In this document: positions 33,371 to 43,932 of the stretch, in pieces | How positions within the stretch are numbered: the first letter of the stretch is position 1 | Layout of the letters: each line of letters begins with the position of its first letter | DNA from: PALSA-555 sp963731625 | Lineage (GTDB): Bacteria; Actinomycetota; Acidimicrobiia; IMCC26256; PALSA-555 | Direction of reading: 5' to 3' | Assembly (NCBI GenBank): GCA_963731625.1 | Contig: CAVSWH010000021.1 | Location: forward strand, 1-64,000 | Length of the DNA stretch: 64,000 nucleotides | Notes under the pieces: model-generated | What the model was told of the DNA's origin: nothing | The model's database searches: none | What the model saw: the letters and a program-made list of their open reading frames with translations, nothing else | Made by a program: the position numbers and the translations under genes

Positions 33371-33376
33371 CGCCCG

Positions 33377-33892
33377 ATGGCTCCGACCGTGGTCCCGCTG
33401 CCCGCCGCGTCGCTCACCGCGGAGGCGTTCGCGCCGTTCGGGTGGCTGCCCGTCGCCGACACCGACCCGCGTGACGGCGAGGCGCGCCTGCACTTCGAGT
33501 GGGCCGACCCGCACCTGAACGTGATCGCCCACGCGCCCGACGAGGTCGAGCACGCCCCGGGCGGCGACCCGCTCTGCGCCGTCCTCTACCGCCACGCCAC
33601 CCACACGCAGGCGCTCATGTCGCTCAACGTCGACGCCGTCGTGGCCGTGGCGCCGGCCGACGTGACGTTCGCCTCGTCGGAGGACGTCGCGCACGTCCGC
33701 GCGTTCCGCCTCCCGCCGCTCGCGCCGTTCGTGCTGCACCGCGGCACCTGGCACTGGGGGCCGTTCCCGCTCGGGTCGGAGCCCGTCCAGCTGCTGAACG
33801 TGCAGGGGCTGGGCTACGCGCGCGACAACGACAGCGTCAGCCTCCCCGAGCGCACCGGCTCGGTCCTCGAGGTGGTCGCGAACCGAGGGTGA
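33377..33892 (+). CDS. Ureidoglycolate lyase (AllA family)
   Basis: It is a 171-residue protein matching the AllA fold: N-terminal LTAEAFAPFGWLPV, the HATHTQALMSL strand, then APFVLHRGTWHWGPFPL with conserved His/Trp and the RDNDSVSL end. Ureidoglycolate lyase splits ureidoglycolate to glyoxylate and urea, the last step of allantoin use. Glyoxylate is a substrate of the neighbouring dehydrogenase type, and an amidase lies in the same cluster. No allantoinase or allantoicase is in the window, so the true substrate may be a related ureido acid. Start ATG 33377 is supported by the -10 six bases upstream. Confidence 0.86.
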   Translation: MAPTVVPLPAASLTAEAFAPFGWLPVADTDPRDGEARLHFEWADPHLNVIAHAPDEVEHAPGGDPLCAVLYRHATHTQALMSLNVDAVVAVAPADVTFASSEDVAHVRAFRLPPLAPFVLHRGTWHWGPFPLGSEPVQLLNVQGLGYARDNDSVSLPERTGSVLEVVANRG

Positions 33893-33930
33893 CCCCGGAG
33901 GGTGATGCCCGATTCGCGGGGATCGCCAGG

Positions 33931-33936
33931 TACCGT
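33931..33936 (+). promoter_or_regulatory. -10 element (TACCGT) of the cupredoxin gene
   Basis: TACCGT is followed by six bases and ATG 33943, again the leaderless spacing. Confidence 0.5.
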
Positions 33937-33942
33937 GCACGC

Positions 33943-34365
33943 ATGGCGAGGCGGCGACACTTCACTCTGCGGCGACTGCTGATCGGCGGGGCGGCGCTCC
34001 TGCTCGGATGCACACTCGGGGGCGGGATCGCCTTCGCGGCGGGCAGCACGACCGGGCCGGCCACGGCGACCGTCCACCTCGGCGACAACTTCTTCCAGCC
34101 CGACCACCTCACGGTGTCGGCCGGGACGAAGGTCACCTTCACCTGGACGGGCTCGAACACCCACAACGTGACCGTGGTGAGCGGCCCGCAGAGGTTCCGC
34201 TCGACCGACCAGGCGTCGGGCAGCTACAGCCGGGTGATGACGAAGACCGGCGTGTACCACATCGTCTGCACGTTCCACCCGGGCATGAACCTCACGCTCA
34301 CTGTCCGGAAGGCCAAGACGCCGCGCGCCACGACGACGACGGCCGCGTCGCCGCCGTCCTCCTGA
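33943..34365 (+). CDS. Secreted cupredoxin (plastocyanin-like)
   Basis: It is a 140-residue protein. The N-terminal basic signal/anchor (RRRHFTLRRLLIGG then a hydrophobic stretch to residue about 33, ending AFAAG) leads into a small beta-sandwich with type 1 copper ligands: His in TWTGSNTHNVTV, then Cys, His and Met in IVCTFHPGMNL. A Thr/Ala/Ser tail ends the protein. It should carry electrons or copper outside the membrane. The gene converges with the sigma-factor partner gene, stops being two bases apart. A second, unlike cupredoxin is encoded at 39 kb. Confidence 0.88.
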   Translation: MARRRHFTLRRLLIGGAALLLGCTLGGGIAFAAGSTTGPATATVHLGDNFFQPDHLTVSAGTKVTFTWTGSNTHNVTVVSGPQRFRSTDQASGSYSRVMTKTGVYHIVCTFHPGMNLTLTVRKAKTPRATTTTAASPPSS

Positions 34366-34366
34366 G

Positions 34367-35098
34367 TCACCCGCCGAGCACACCCCGGCAGTAGCTGGGG
34401 ACGTTCCCGGCGCCGCCCGCGAGCTGCACCAGGGTCTCGTAGGCGCGCACCACCGGCGGGCTGCCGTGCGAGGTGAGCCGACCGCTCGAGGCGGCGCGGC
34501 ACAACAGGACGGCGAGCGACGGGGCGCCTCGGTGCGGCGGGACGGTCCGGGGCGGCGTGGGCGCGTGCGGCGCGGTGGTCGGCACGTGCGGCGCCACGGC
34601 GTGCGGCGCCACCCGCGGCGGCGCCGGGACGGTCGTCACCGGCGCGTGTCGGACCGGCGGGGGCCGCGTGGCCGACGACACCGGGTGAGGCGCCGGGACC
34701 GAGACGCCGACCGTTCCCAGCGCGTCGCGCGCGGCCGACTGGACGGGGCCCGGCAGCGCGCCGGTGGTCGCGGCGGCGGCGACGCCGCCGAGGCACAGCA
34801 CGCCCGTCGCCACGAGGACCGCGAGGCGGGTCGACCGGCGCCGCCGAGGCGCCGGCTCGTCGGCGCGTGCCGCGGTGAACGTGGCGCGGGCCGCGTCCTC
34901 GCCGGCCAGCTCCTCGGCCCGGGGCGGCGCGGCGGCGGCGGCGAGCAGCGTCGCGACCGCCCCGTACCCGGGCGGCGCGTCGGGCGGCGCCAGCTCGCCG
35001 GCGAGCATCCGGGCAGCCGTGTCGTCGTCGAGCGGCGAGAGCGCCGGGCGGTTGGGGCGTCGGGGCATCTCGTCGAACCGACCGTCGTCGAGGCTCAT
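34367..35098 (-). CDS. Putative anti-sigma-like single-pass membrane protein
   Basis: It is a 243-residue protein. An acidic/Ala-rich cytoplasmic part (residues 1-85, with DDDTAARMLAGELAPPDAPPGY, a motif common in proteins downstream of actinobacterial ECF factors) is followed by one transmembrane helix (RLAVLVATGVLCLGGVAAAA, about 92-111). A Pro/His/Thr-rich extracytoplasmic region and a short end with two Cys (LLCRAAS, SYCRGVL) complete it. The start overlaps the sigma gene stop as ATGA, so it is co-translated with the sigma factor and likely controls it. No HxxxCxxC zinc anti-sigma motif is seen. Confidence 0.72.
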   Translation of the reverse strand: MSLDDGRFDEMPRRPNRPALSPLDDDTAARMLAGELAPPDAPPGYGAVATLLAAAAAPPRAEELAGEDAARATFTAARADEPAPRRRRSTRLAVLVATGVLCLGGVAAAATTGALPGPVQSAARDALGTVGVSVPAPHPVSSATRPPPVRHAPVTTVPAPPRVAPHAVAPHVPTTAPHAPTPPRTVPPHRGAPSLAVLLCRAASSGRLTSHGSPPVVRAYETLVQLAGGAGNVPSYCRGVLGG

Positions 35099-35682
35099 GG
35101 CGTGACCACCCCCGCGCTCGGGTCCTCGGACGCGTCGACCGCGAGCAGCTCGGCGAGGTGGCGCAGCCCTCGATGCGCGAGGACCCGGACCGTCGCGGGC
35201 CGCTTCCCGAGCACGCGCGCGACGCGGGGGACGTCGAGGCCCGCGACGGCGCGCAGCATCACCACCTCCGCCTGGTCGGCGGGGAGGCGCGCCAGGAGAC
35301 GCAGCGCGGCGTCGGTGGAGAGCCGGTTCATCGCCTCGGCCGCGGGGTCGTCGGCGCCACCGAGCCCGTCGAGCGCCTCGACGGGACGCGGGACGGTCCG
35401 CGCCCGGCCGTCGCGGCGGCGCCAGTCGAGGAGGCGATGCCGGGCGATCGTGAAGACCCAGCCGCGGAAGCCGTGCTCGTCGCCGTCGAAGGACCCGAGA
35501 CTCCCGGCGACGCGGAGCCACGTCTCCGACGCGAGGTCCTCGGCGGCGCCGCCCGCCGCGACGGTCAGGTAGCGCAGCAGCGGCGGCTGCAGCTCTCGCC
35601 AGAGCGCGGCGAAGCTCACCTCGTCGCCGTCGCGTGCCGCCGCGAGCAGGGGGGCGAAGTCCTCGCCGAGCACGCGTCCCAC
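35095..35682 (-). CDS. ECF-type RNA polymerase sigma factor
   Basis: It is a 195-residue sigma-70 family protein. Region 2 is visible in SFAALWRELQPPLLRYLTV and LASETWLRVAGSLGSFDG with FRGWVFTIARHRLLDWRRR. Region 4 is LARLPADQAEVVMLRAVAG then VARVLGKRPATVRVLAHRG. It directs transcription of a stress or envelope regulon. Start GTG 35682; it is followed by the overlapping membrane partner gene. It is divergent from a small secreted protein at 35811 that may be a target (inference). Confidence 0.92.
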   Translation of the reverse strand: MGRVLGEDFAPLLAAARDGDEVSFAALWRELQPPLLRYLTVAAGGAAEDLASETWLRVAGSLGSFDGDEHGFRGWVFTIARHRLLDWRRRDGRARTVPRPVEALDGLGGADDPAAEAMNRLSTDAALRLLARLPADQAEVVMLRAVAGLDVPRVARVLGKRPATVRVLAHRGLRHLAELLAVDASEDPSAGVVTP

Positions 35683-35810
35683 CGTCGCACATCGATCCTC
35701 GGGCGTCCCGCGATCGCGCGTCCGCTCGCCGAGGCCTGATCGCCTCTTGATCGTCTCCTCACACTGGCGGCGGTCTTCGGTCGACCGTCCAATCGGACAA
35801 GGAGCACACG

Positions 35811-36155
35811 ATGAACCTCAAGAACCTGGTCGCCGGGGCACTCGTCGCCGGCATCGCCACCGTCGGGATGGGCGGCGCCGCCTTCGCGTCGAGCCCGCCC
35901 CCGAAGCCCAGCACGACGACGTCGAAGGACAGCGAGTTCTGCGAGAAGTGGGTGCCGCGCCTGCCGTCCCTCGACGCCCAGCGCATCCGCGACGAGCAGC
36001 AGATCGACGACTTGCAGAAGGCGATCGAGGTGGCGAAGGACCACCACCGCGAGGACCTGGTCGAGGCCCTCGAGCGTCAGCTCGACGAAGCCCAGCGGGA
36101 CCACGCGACCGTCCTCGTCCAGATCGCGGTGATCCACCTGCGCTGCCACGTCTGA
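35811..36155 (+). CDS. Small secreted helical protein
   Basis: It is a 114-residue protein with signal peptide MNLKNLVAGALVAGIATVG...AFASS (residues 1-27). The mature part has a Pro/Thr linker and a long charged helix, likely a coiled coil (QRIRDEQQIDDLQKAIEVAK, DLVEALERQLDEAQRDH), with single Cys near each end (SEFCEKW, LRCHV) that could form a disulfide. The ribosome site AAGGAG precedes ATG 35811. A strong hairpin follows the stop. I do not recognise a family. Confidence 0.75.
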   Translation: MNLKNLVAGALVAGIATVGMGGAAFASSPPPKPSTTTSKDSEFCEKWVPRLPSLDAQRIRDEQQIDDLQKAIEVAKDHHREDLVEALERQLDEAQRDHATVLVQIAVIHLRCHV

Positions 36156-36172
36156 TCGCCCCCGCCCAGCCC

Positions 36173-36206
36173 GGTGAGGCCCCGCCCGACGCGGCGGGGC
36201 CTCACC
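36173..36206 (+). terminator. Hairpin with perfect 14-bp stem
   Basis: GGTGAGGCCCCGCC pairs with GGCGGGGCCTCACC around a six-base loop. It lies 18 bases after the stop of the small secreted protein. There is no T-run, as is common in high-GC actinomycetes. Confidence 0.7.
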
Positions 36207-36282
36207 GCGTCCGCGGCTCGCGTCCCGCGCAGGGGCTCGCCTACCCTCGGCTCGGGCCGCCGCCGGCGGGTGACGAGGAGCC

Positions 36283-37407
36283 GTGGTGGGCGTCGAGCAG
36301 CGACCGGCGAGGCGACGACCGTGGGTCGGGATGGTCGCCGTCGCCGTCGCCGTCGGGGGAGCGGGCCTGGCCGCCAGCCCGGTGTCGGCCGCGGGCCCGA
36401 CACCGTGCTTCAAGTGCCAGAAGGCGTCACCCGGGAGCCCGGGCAGCAGCGCCAGCCGCAGTGCGGCGGCGATCGCGGCGCGCGAGGACGCGGCGATCGT
36501 GGACGTGTCCGCGACGCTCGCCGACGGCAGCGGCGAGTCGGACGGCACCGGGATGATCCTCACCTCCGACGGCGAGATCCTCACCAACAACCACGTGATC
36601 CAGGGCTCGAACCAAATCTCGGTCCACGTCTCGAACGGCCCCCAGACCTTCACGGCCCAGCTCGTCGGCACCGACGCGAACGACGACGTCGCCGTGCTCC
36701 AAGCCGTCGGCGCGTCCGGCCTCTCGACGATCAGCCTCGGAGACTCCTCACAGGTGCGCGTCGGCGACGGCGTCGTCGCCGTCGGCAACGCGTTCGCCCG
36801 GCTCGGGCCGCCCACCGTCACCGTCGGGGCGGTCACGGCGCTGAACCAGGCGATCACGGTCCAGGGCGACCTCGGCGAGACCGAGCAGCTGACCGGCGTG
36901 ATCCAGACCAACGCGAACATCGAGCCGGGCAACTCCGGCGGGCCGCTGTTCAACGCGTCCGGTCAGGTGATCGGGATGAACACGGCGGCGGCCAACGGTC
37001 AAAGCCCCGGCGCCGACACGAACCAGAGCTTCTCGATCCCCATCGACCACGCGCTGTCGATCAAGACCGCGATCGCCAGCGGCCGCGGCGGCACCGGCAT
37101 GAACGTCGGGCAGGAGGGCTACCTCGGCATCTCGGTGCTGGGGAACCTGCACCAGATCGGCCCGCGCGGAGGGGGCGGCGTCCCGATCACCGCCGTGCAG
37201 CCGGGCGGCCCGGCCGCCGCGGCCGGGATCGTCGCCGGCGAGCGGATCACGGCGATCAACGGCCAGCCGCTCGCCTCGGCGACGCGTCTCAGCCAGCTGC
37301 TCGCGACGACACACCCCGGTGACGTGCTGCAAATCACCTGGCTCGACCTCGCGGGGCAGGCCCACACCGCGTCGGTCCCGCTGACCGCCCGGCCGAGCGC
37401 GCCCTGA
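36283..37407 (+). CDS. HtrA/DegP-like S1C serine protease with PDZ domain
   Basis: The 374-residue exported protease has a signal/anchor at residues 14-37 (ending SPVSAAG), then a trypsin-like domain with triad His104 (LTNNHVI), Asp135 (NDDVAVLQ) and Ser218 (GNSGGPLF). A C-terminal PDZ domain (about 283-365) holds GYLGISV, PAAAAGIVAGERITAINGQ and PGDVLQITW. It probably degrades or refolds misfolded envelope proteins. Start GTG 36283 lies seven bases after GAGGAG. The ECF sigma/partner pair nearby is a possible regulator. A bidirectional terminator follows. Confidence 0.92.
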   Translation: MVGVEQRPARRRPWVGMVAVAVAVGGAGLAASPVSAAGPTPCFKCQKASPGSPGSSASRSAAAIAAREDAAIVDVSATLADGSGESDGTGMILTSDGEILTNNHVIQGSNQISVHVSNGPQTFTAQLVGTDANDDVAVLQAVGASGLSTISLGDSSQVRVGDGVVAVGNAFARLGPPTVTVGAVTALNQAITVQGDLGETEQLTGVIQTNANIEPGNSGGPLFNASGQVIGMNTAAANGQSPGADTNQSFSIPIDHALSIKTAIASGRGGTGMNVGQEGYLGISVLGNLHQIGPRGGGGVPITAVQPGGPAAAAGIVAGERITAINGQPLASATRLSQLLATTHPGDVLQITWLDLAGQAHTASVPLTARPSAP

Positions 37408-37418
37408 TCCCGGACGCG

Positions 37419-37468
37419 ACACGGGCCCACGAGCGCGGGCGTCGTCCGCCCCGCTCGTGGGCCCGTGT
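37419..37468. terminator. Bidirectional terminator hairpin, perfect 17-bp stem
   Basis: ACACGGGCCCACGAGCG (37419-37435) pairs exactly with 37452-37468 around a 16-base loop, between the convergent htrA-like gene and the secreted protein gene. Confidence 0.8.
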
Positions 37469-37479
37469 GCGTCAGACGA

Positions 37480-38127
37480 TCAGCCTTCCGGGCCGGAGTC
37501 CCCGCCCTGGAAGAAGTTGAGGAGCAGCGACCCGTCCGGGTCGGTCTTGATGAACGCCTCGCTGTAGATCTTCAGCGGCTCCTGCGTCCACACCAGGTCG
37601 CCTTCGTGCGAGCTCGTCGACGGCTCGCAGATCACGCGACCGACGGGGTTGTTGGTCCCGCCCCCAGGCGCCGGCGGCCCCCAGGTGTTCTCGAGCGGGC
37701 ACGTCGTCGGTGTCGGGCCGGCGGTGCTCCCGGTCGCGTCCTTCGACGGCCCGGGCCCGCCCGGCAGGTTGTAGAAGTTCAGGTTCGCCTGGTACAGGTC
37801 GAGCAGGTCGTTCAGCGTCGCCATCTGCACGTAGTCGACCTCGTCGGGGCTGCCCTGCACAGTCGGGAAGCAGCTGACCGCGGCCACGAGCGCGTTGATG
37901 TGGGACTTCTCGTTCGGGAAGTCCTTTGTCAGCGCCTTCTTCTCCGCCTTGGTCGACCCCGAGCACGTGCTCGCCGTGCTCGGCGGCACGTGGTTGTTGA
38001 TCAGGGAGTTCTCCGCCTTGGTGTTCTTCGGCTTGCCCTTCGTCGCGACCGACGCGCCGGCGCTCGCCGCCAGCCCGAAGGCCAGCGCGAGCACGACGAT
38101 CAGCCCCGCCGTGAGATACCTCTTCAT
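37480..38127 (-). CDS. Secreted protein of unknown function
   Basis: It is a 215-residue protein with signal peptide MKRYLTAGLIVVLALAFGLA...GAS (residues 1-26). The mature protein is hydrophilic, Asn/Pro/Gly-rich, with Cys at STASTCSGS, AVSCFPTVQG, TTCPLENTW and RVICEPS, which could form two disulfides. The stretch DEVDYVQMATLNDLLDLYQANLN suggests one amphipathic helix. ATG 38127 follows a GGGGAG ribosome site. I recognise no family; it is expressed away from a strong terminator and alone in its unit. Confidence 0.7.
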   Translation of the reverse strand: MKRYLTAGLIVVLALAFGLAASAGASVATKGKPKNTKAENSLINNHVPPSTASTCSGSTKAEKKALTKDFPNEKSHINALVAAVSCFPTVQGSPDEVDYVQMATLNDLLDLYQANLNFYNLPGGPGPSKDATGSTAGPTPTTCPLENTWGPPAPGGGTNNPVGRVICEPSTSSHEGDLVWTQEPLKIYSEAFIKTDPDGSLLLNFFQGGDSGPEG

Positions 38128-38430
38128 GTACCGCTCCCCGCTGCTCACTTGTGTGGGTAGGCCTCGCCCGGGGTGGGCGGTCGTCCCCCCGCTCCGGTCT
38201 GCTCGGTGTCGGCGAGCTGACTGCCCTCGCGCCGAGTGCGCACACGCTAACAAGCCCACCCCCGCCCCACAGGGCAGCGCGGCGCGGCTCGGCGAGGTGG
38301 TCGGTCGGCGGCGCGCGGGCGGTTGACCTCGTGTCGCGCCACGCGGCGGCGCCGTCACATCGGCGCAAGGCGGCGGGTCGAACCGTGAGCGCCAGGGCGC
38401 GCCTGGCCCGCACACCAAGGAGATGCGCCG
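38128..38430. other. 302-bp intergenic region
   Basis: It holds the upstream region of the secreted protein gene (minus) and of the decayed oxidoreductase gene (plus, with ribosome site AAGGAG just before 38431). No RNA gene or convincing protein is seen. GC-rich with short inverted repeats only. Confidence 0.5.
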
Positions 38431-38860
38431 ATGAGGGCAGTCTGCATCCACCACCGGCCGGTCGGCGTCGACGGTCTCGTCGACGAGGACGCCCCTGACC
38501 CGGCCCCGGCCGTCGGTGACGCCGTCGACCTCGACGGGCAGCCCTGGGAGGACGCGATCGGCCAGGTCGACCTCGTCGTCGATCGGTGGCGAGGCGCTCG
38601 CCCGGTCGCCGGCGATCGTCAAGTCCGGCGGCGCACTCGTCTCGGTCATCGCGCCGCCGAGCACCGACCGCGACGACATGCGTGCCCTGTATTTCATCCG
38701 GGAGCCCAGGCACGCCCAGCTCGTCGAGGTGGCGCCTCGTCGACGATGGGTCCGCCCCCAGATCGGTGCCGTCTATCCGCTCGCCGAGACGCGCGAAGCG
38801 TTCGCGGCCGAGGCGCACGGCGGCATCCCCGGGAAGGTCACGCGACAGGTCCTGGACTGA
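38431..38860 (+). pseudogene. Remnant of a zinc-type alcohol dehydrogenase / quinone oxidoreductase
   Basis: The start MRAVCIHHRPVGVDGLVDED and ribosome site AAGGAG match the N-terminus of NADPH:quinone-type MDR enzymes. After about 30 residues the catalytic and Rossmann core is deleted. The sequence resumes in other frames with VDLVVD, GGEALARSPAIVKSGGALVSV, MRALYFIREPRHAQLVEVA, LVDDGS and IGAVYPLAETREAFAAEAHG. At least two frameshifts and one deletion of about 150 codons are needed. It is clearly dead; the surviving ends show a once-normal gene of about 310 residues. Confidence 0.75.
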
Positions 38861-38976
38861 CGTCGATCAGTCGCGCGCCGGCGTGGCGGCGCGCCATCAC
38901 CGGGCGGTCGGCACGCGTCGCGGCGAAGCGCACCCGCGTTTCGGGTCAATCGGGCGTAGACTGACGTCCTTCTCAG

Positions 38977-39049
38977 GCGCTCGTAGCTCAATGGATAGAG
39001 CATCTGACTACGGATCAGAAGGTTGGGGGTTCGAATCCCTCCGAGCGCG
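38977..39049 (+). tRNA. tRNA-Arg (anticodon ACG)
   Basis: It is a 73-base cloverleaf: acceptor GCGCTCG/CGAGCGC, D-arm AGCTCAATGGATAGAGC, anticodon loop CTACGGA (ACG, read as ICG), T-loop GGTTCGAATCC. No CCA encoded. Confidence 0.95.
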
Positions 39050-39176
39050 CGGACCGCAGCCGCCACCCCGGTTCAGCGCCTCCGATAAGGACCGCGCCGG
39101 CCACGAGCCGAGCTGACCCGCACCCTCGCTGATTCCCGGCCCGGAGAGTCGTGCGCGGCCGGGTGTCGGCGCCGCC

Positions 39177-39715
39177 GTGTCGCCGATTCGGCCAAACCGG
39201 CCTCAAGCACGCGCTCGGCGCTGCCGATCCCACAGCGTGCAGAGCTTGGGGCACGGGCCGCTGGACGCGACGCGGACGGGGCGGCGCGCCGGCGCACTCG
39301 TTGGTCTCGCGGTGGTGGGCGCCCTCGCGGTCTTCGCCGTGAGCGGCTCGGCCGGTGCCCAGAGCAGCGGGCGAGCGACGACGGTCACGGTCCGCCTCCG
39401 CGACTTCAAGTACCACGCCAGCCCGGCCGTCGTCCCCGCCGGCACCATCACGTTCAAGGTCGTGAACGCCGGGCCGTCGACCCACGAGTTCAATGTGGAC
39501 CGCACGGCCCTCCCCGACGGGAGCCTGCCGCTCCGCGCCGACGGGCTCACCGTCAATGAGCAGTCGCCCCTCGTGGACAACGTCGGCTCCATCTCGACGG
39601 TCGACGACGGCCAGACCGCCTCCCTCACGCTGCGGCTGACGCCCGGTCACTACGTGCTGTTCTGCAACCTCGAGGGTCACTATCTCGGCGGGATGCACGT
39701 CTCGCTGACCGTCCG

Positions 39716-39719
<4 letters not shown>
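39177..39719 (+). CDS. Secreted cupredoxin, first gene of a phosphorelay operon
   Basis: It is a 180-residue protein from GTG 39177, or 160 from GTG 39237, which gives a more normal signal sequence. A hydrophobic helix (GALVGLAVVGALAVFAVSG) precedes the beta-sandwich. Copper ligands are His in AGPSTHEFNV and Cys-His-Met in VLFCNLEGHYLGGMHV. A loop of about 50 residues between them is longer than in plastocyanin and resembles sulfocyanin- or nitrosocyanin-like domains. The stop overlaps the hybrid kinase start as ATGA. Such tight coupling of a copper protein to a sensor kinase is unusual and suggests it binds the signal or reports redox state. Confidence 0.83.
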
Positions 39720-42341
<2,622 letters not shown>

Positions 42342-42349
<8 letters not shown>

Positions 42350-42701
42350 GACCTCGGTGCTCGACCCCGACCGCATCGCGATGCTCCGCGAGCTCGACGA
42401 CGGTGACGGCACGCTGCTGCCGACGATCGTCGACCAGTACGAGCGTGACGCGGCGGCGCAGGTCGCCGCCATGCGCGTCGCGCTCGACGCCGCTGACGCG
42501 TCCGCGCTGCAGCGCGCCGCCCACACGCTGAAGGGGGCGAGCGCCACGCTCGGCGCGCCCACCGTCGCCGAGCGCTGCCAGGACCTCGAGCAGGCCGCCC
42601 GTGACAGGCAGCTCGACGGCGCCGCGGCGCGGATCGCGGACCTCGACGCCGAGCTCGGGCGGGTGCGCGACGCCCTCCACCGAGTCGCCGCCGGGGGCTG
42701 A
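42342..42701 (+). CDS. HPt phosphotransfer protein
   Basis: It is a 119-residue four-helix HPt domain with phospho-His61 in RAAHTLKGASATLG and helices TLLPTIVDQYERDAAAQVAAM and RIADLDAELGRVRDALH. It moves phosphate between the REC domains of the hybrid kinase and the downstream response regulator. ATG 42342 lies eight bases inside the end of the kinase gene. The response-regulator gene starts one base after its stop. Confidence 0.92.
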
Positions 42702-42702
42702 G

Positions 42703-43671
42703 GTGCTGGTCCTCGTCGCGGACGACGACGCGACGGCCCGCCGGGTCGCGTCGATGGTCGTCGAGCGCCTCGGCCATGAGTGCGTCGCCGCCACCGATGG
42801 CGAGGAGGCGTGGCGGATCCTGGAGGACCGGGTCGTCGACGTGCTCCTGACCGACTGGATGATGCCGCGCCTCGACGGTCCCGAGCTGTGCAAGCGGGTC
42901 CGGGGCCGGTCCGACGCCTACTACACGTACATCATCATGGTCACGTCCCTGAGCGACCGCGACGACATCGTCGCCGGGATGGAGGCGGGCGCGGACGACT
43001 ACCTGGCCAAGCCGGTCGACCCGTTCGACGTGCGGACCCGGCTCATCGCCGCGGCCCGCGTCACCGCGTTGCACCGCGAGGTGCACCAGTTCCGTCGGCA
43101 GCTGGAGGACCTCAACGCGCGGCTCGCGGCGCAGGCTCGGACCGACCCGCTGACGAATCTGGGCAACCGGCTGCGCCTGCACGAGGACCTCGTGATGGCG
43201 CGCACGCGTGCGCAGCGGTCGGCGATGCCCTACGCAGTCGCGATCTGCGACATCGATCTGTTCAAGCGCTACAACGACTGCTTCGGTCACCTCGCGGGTG
43301 ATGATGCGCTCCGCGCCGTCGCGTCGACGATCGCCGCGCACTGCCGCGCCAACGATCAGGCGTACCGCTACGGCGGCGAGGAGTTCCTCGTCCTCTACGA
43401 GGACACGCTCACCGGCGCCGAGGACGCGGCCGAGCGGCTGCGAGCCTCGGTCGAGCAGCTCGGGCTCTCCCATCCCGCGAACCCGTCGACCGGGGTGGTC
43501 ACGCTCAGCATCGGTGTCGCCGCGTCCGACGGGGCGGCCGACGCCGACGCGGTGCTGCGAGCCGCCGACGGTGCGCTCTACCGGGCGAAGGAGCTCGGAC
43601 GGAACCGGGTGGTCGGCGCCGACGGCGTCGGTGCGGACGACGAGGCCTGGGTGCTCAGCCCGCCCGGCTGA
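42703..43671 (+). CDS. Response regulator with diguanylate cyclase output (REC-GGDEF)
   Basis: It is a 322-residue protein with an N-terminal REC domain (acidic cluster VADDDA, phospho-Asp51 in LLTDWMMPRLDG, Lys in YLAKPVDP), a coiled-coil linker (REVHQFRRQLEDLNARLAAQ), and a GGDEF domain with active site GGEEF at residues 224-228. The RxxD inhibitory site is not seen before GGEEF. It should make cyclic di-GMP when phosphorylated. No PilZ or EAL protein is in the window. Start GTG 42703, one base after the HPt stop. It is the last gene of the four-gene unit. Confidence 0.92.
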   Translation: MLVLVADDDATARRVASMVVERLGHECVAATDGEEAWRILEDRVVDVLLTDWMMPRLDGPELCKRVRGRSDAYYTYIIMVTSLSDRDDIVAGMEAGADDYLAKPVDPFDVRTRLIAAARVTALHREVHQFRRQLEDLNARLAAQARTDPLTNLGNRLRLHEDLVMARTRAQRSAMPYAVAICDIDLFKRYNDCFGHLAGDDALRAVASTIAAHCRANDQAYRYGGEEFLVLYEDTLTGAEDAAERLRASVEQLGLSHPANPSTGVVTLSIGVAASDGAADADAVLRAADGALYRAKELGRNRVVGADGVGADDEAWVLSPPG

Positions 43672-43701
43672 CCTTCGACCGAGCGGCTCGACGCCGCGCG
43701 A

Positions 43702-43878
43702 TCAGCGCCACTCGCCGTCCTGGCAGCAGCGACAGCAGTGCACGACGACCCGCCCGACGAGGATGGTGACCATCCGCCCGTCTGGCTCCTGCGTCGGAAC
43801 GATGTCGAAATCAACACCCGGGGGCCTCGCTACATCGACCGCCCGACGGCACCCCGGGCACTGCACGGTGTCGACCAT
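43702..43878 (-). CDS. Small zinc-ribbon-like protein (58 residues)
   Basis: The short gene has ATG 43878 after a strong GGGGAGG ribosome site (spacing about seven). The product starts MVDTVQCPGCRRAVDVA and ends HCCRCCQDGEWR, with two Cys pairs, CPGC and CCRCC, around a 37-residue beta-rich middle, as in rubredoxin-like zinc ribbons. It lies convergent to the REC-GGDEF gene and upstream of nothing on its strand. Function unknown; zinc binding or protein-protein contact is likely. Confidence 0.6.
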   Translation of the reverse strand: MVDTVQCPGCRRAVDVARPPGVDFDIVPTQEPDGRMVTILVGRVVVHCCRCCQDGEWR

Positions 43879-43932
43879 GCGGTGCCTCCCCGCGGGGGAA
43901 CGTACGCCCGGCCCGGGACGGCGGCAAGGCGG

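Noticed and set aside
38977..39049. Genomic island attachment at tRNA-Arg
   Set aside because: No direct repeat of the tRNA 3' end and no integrase in the flanks.
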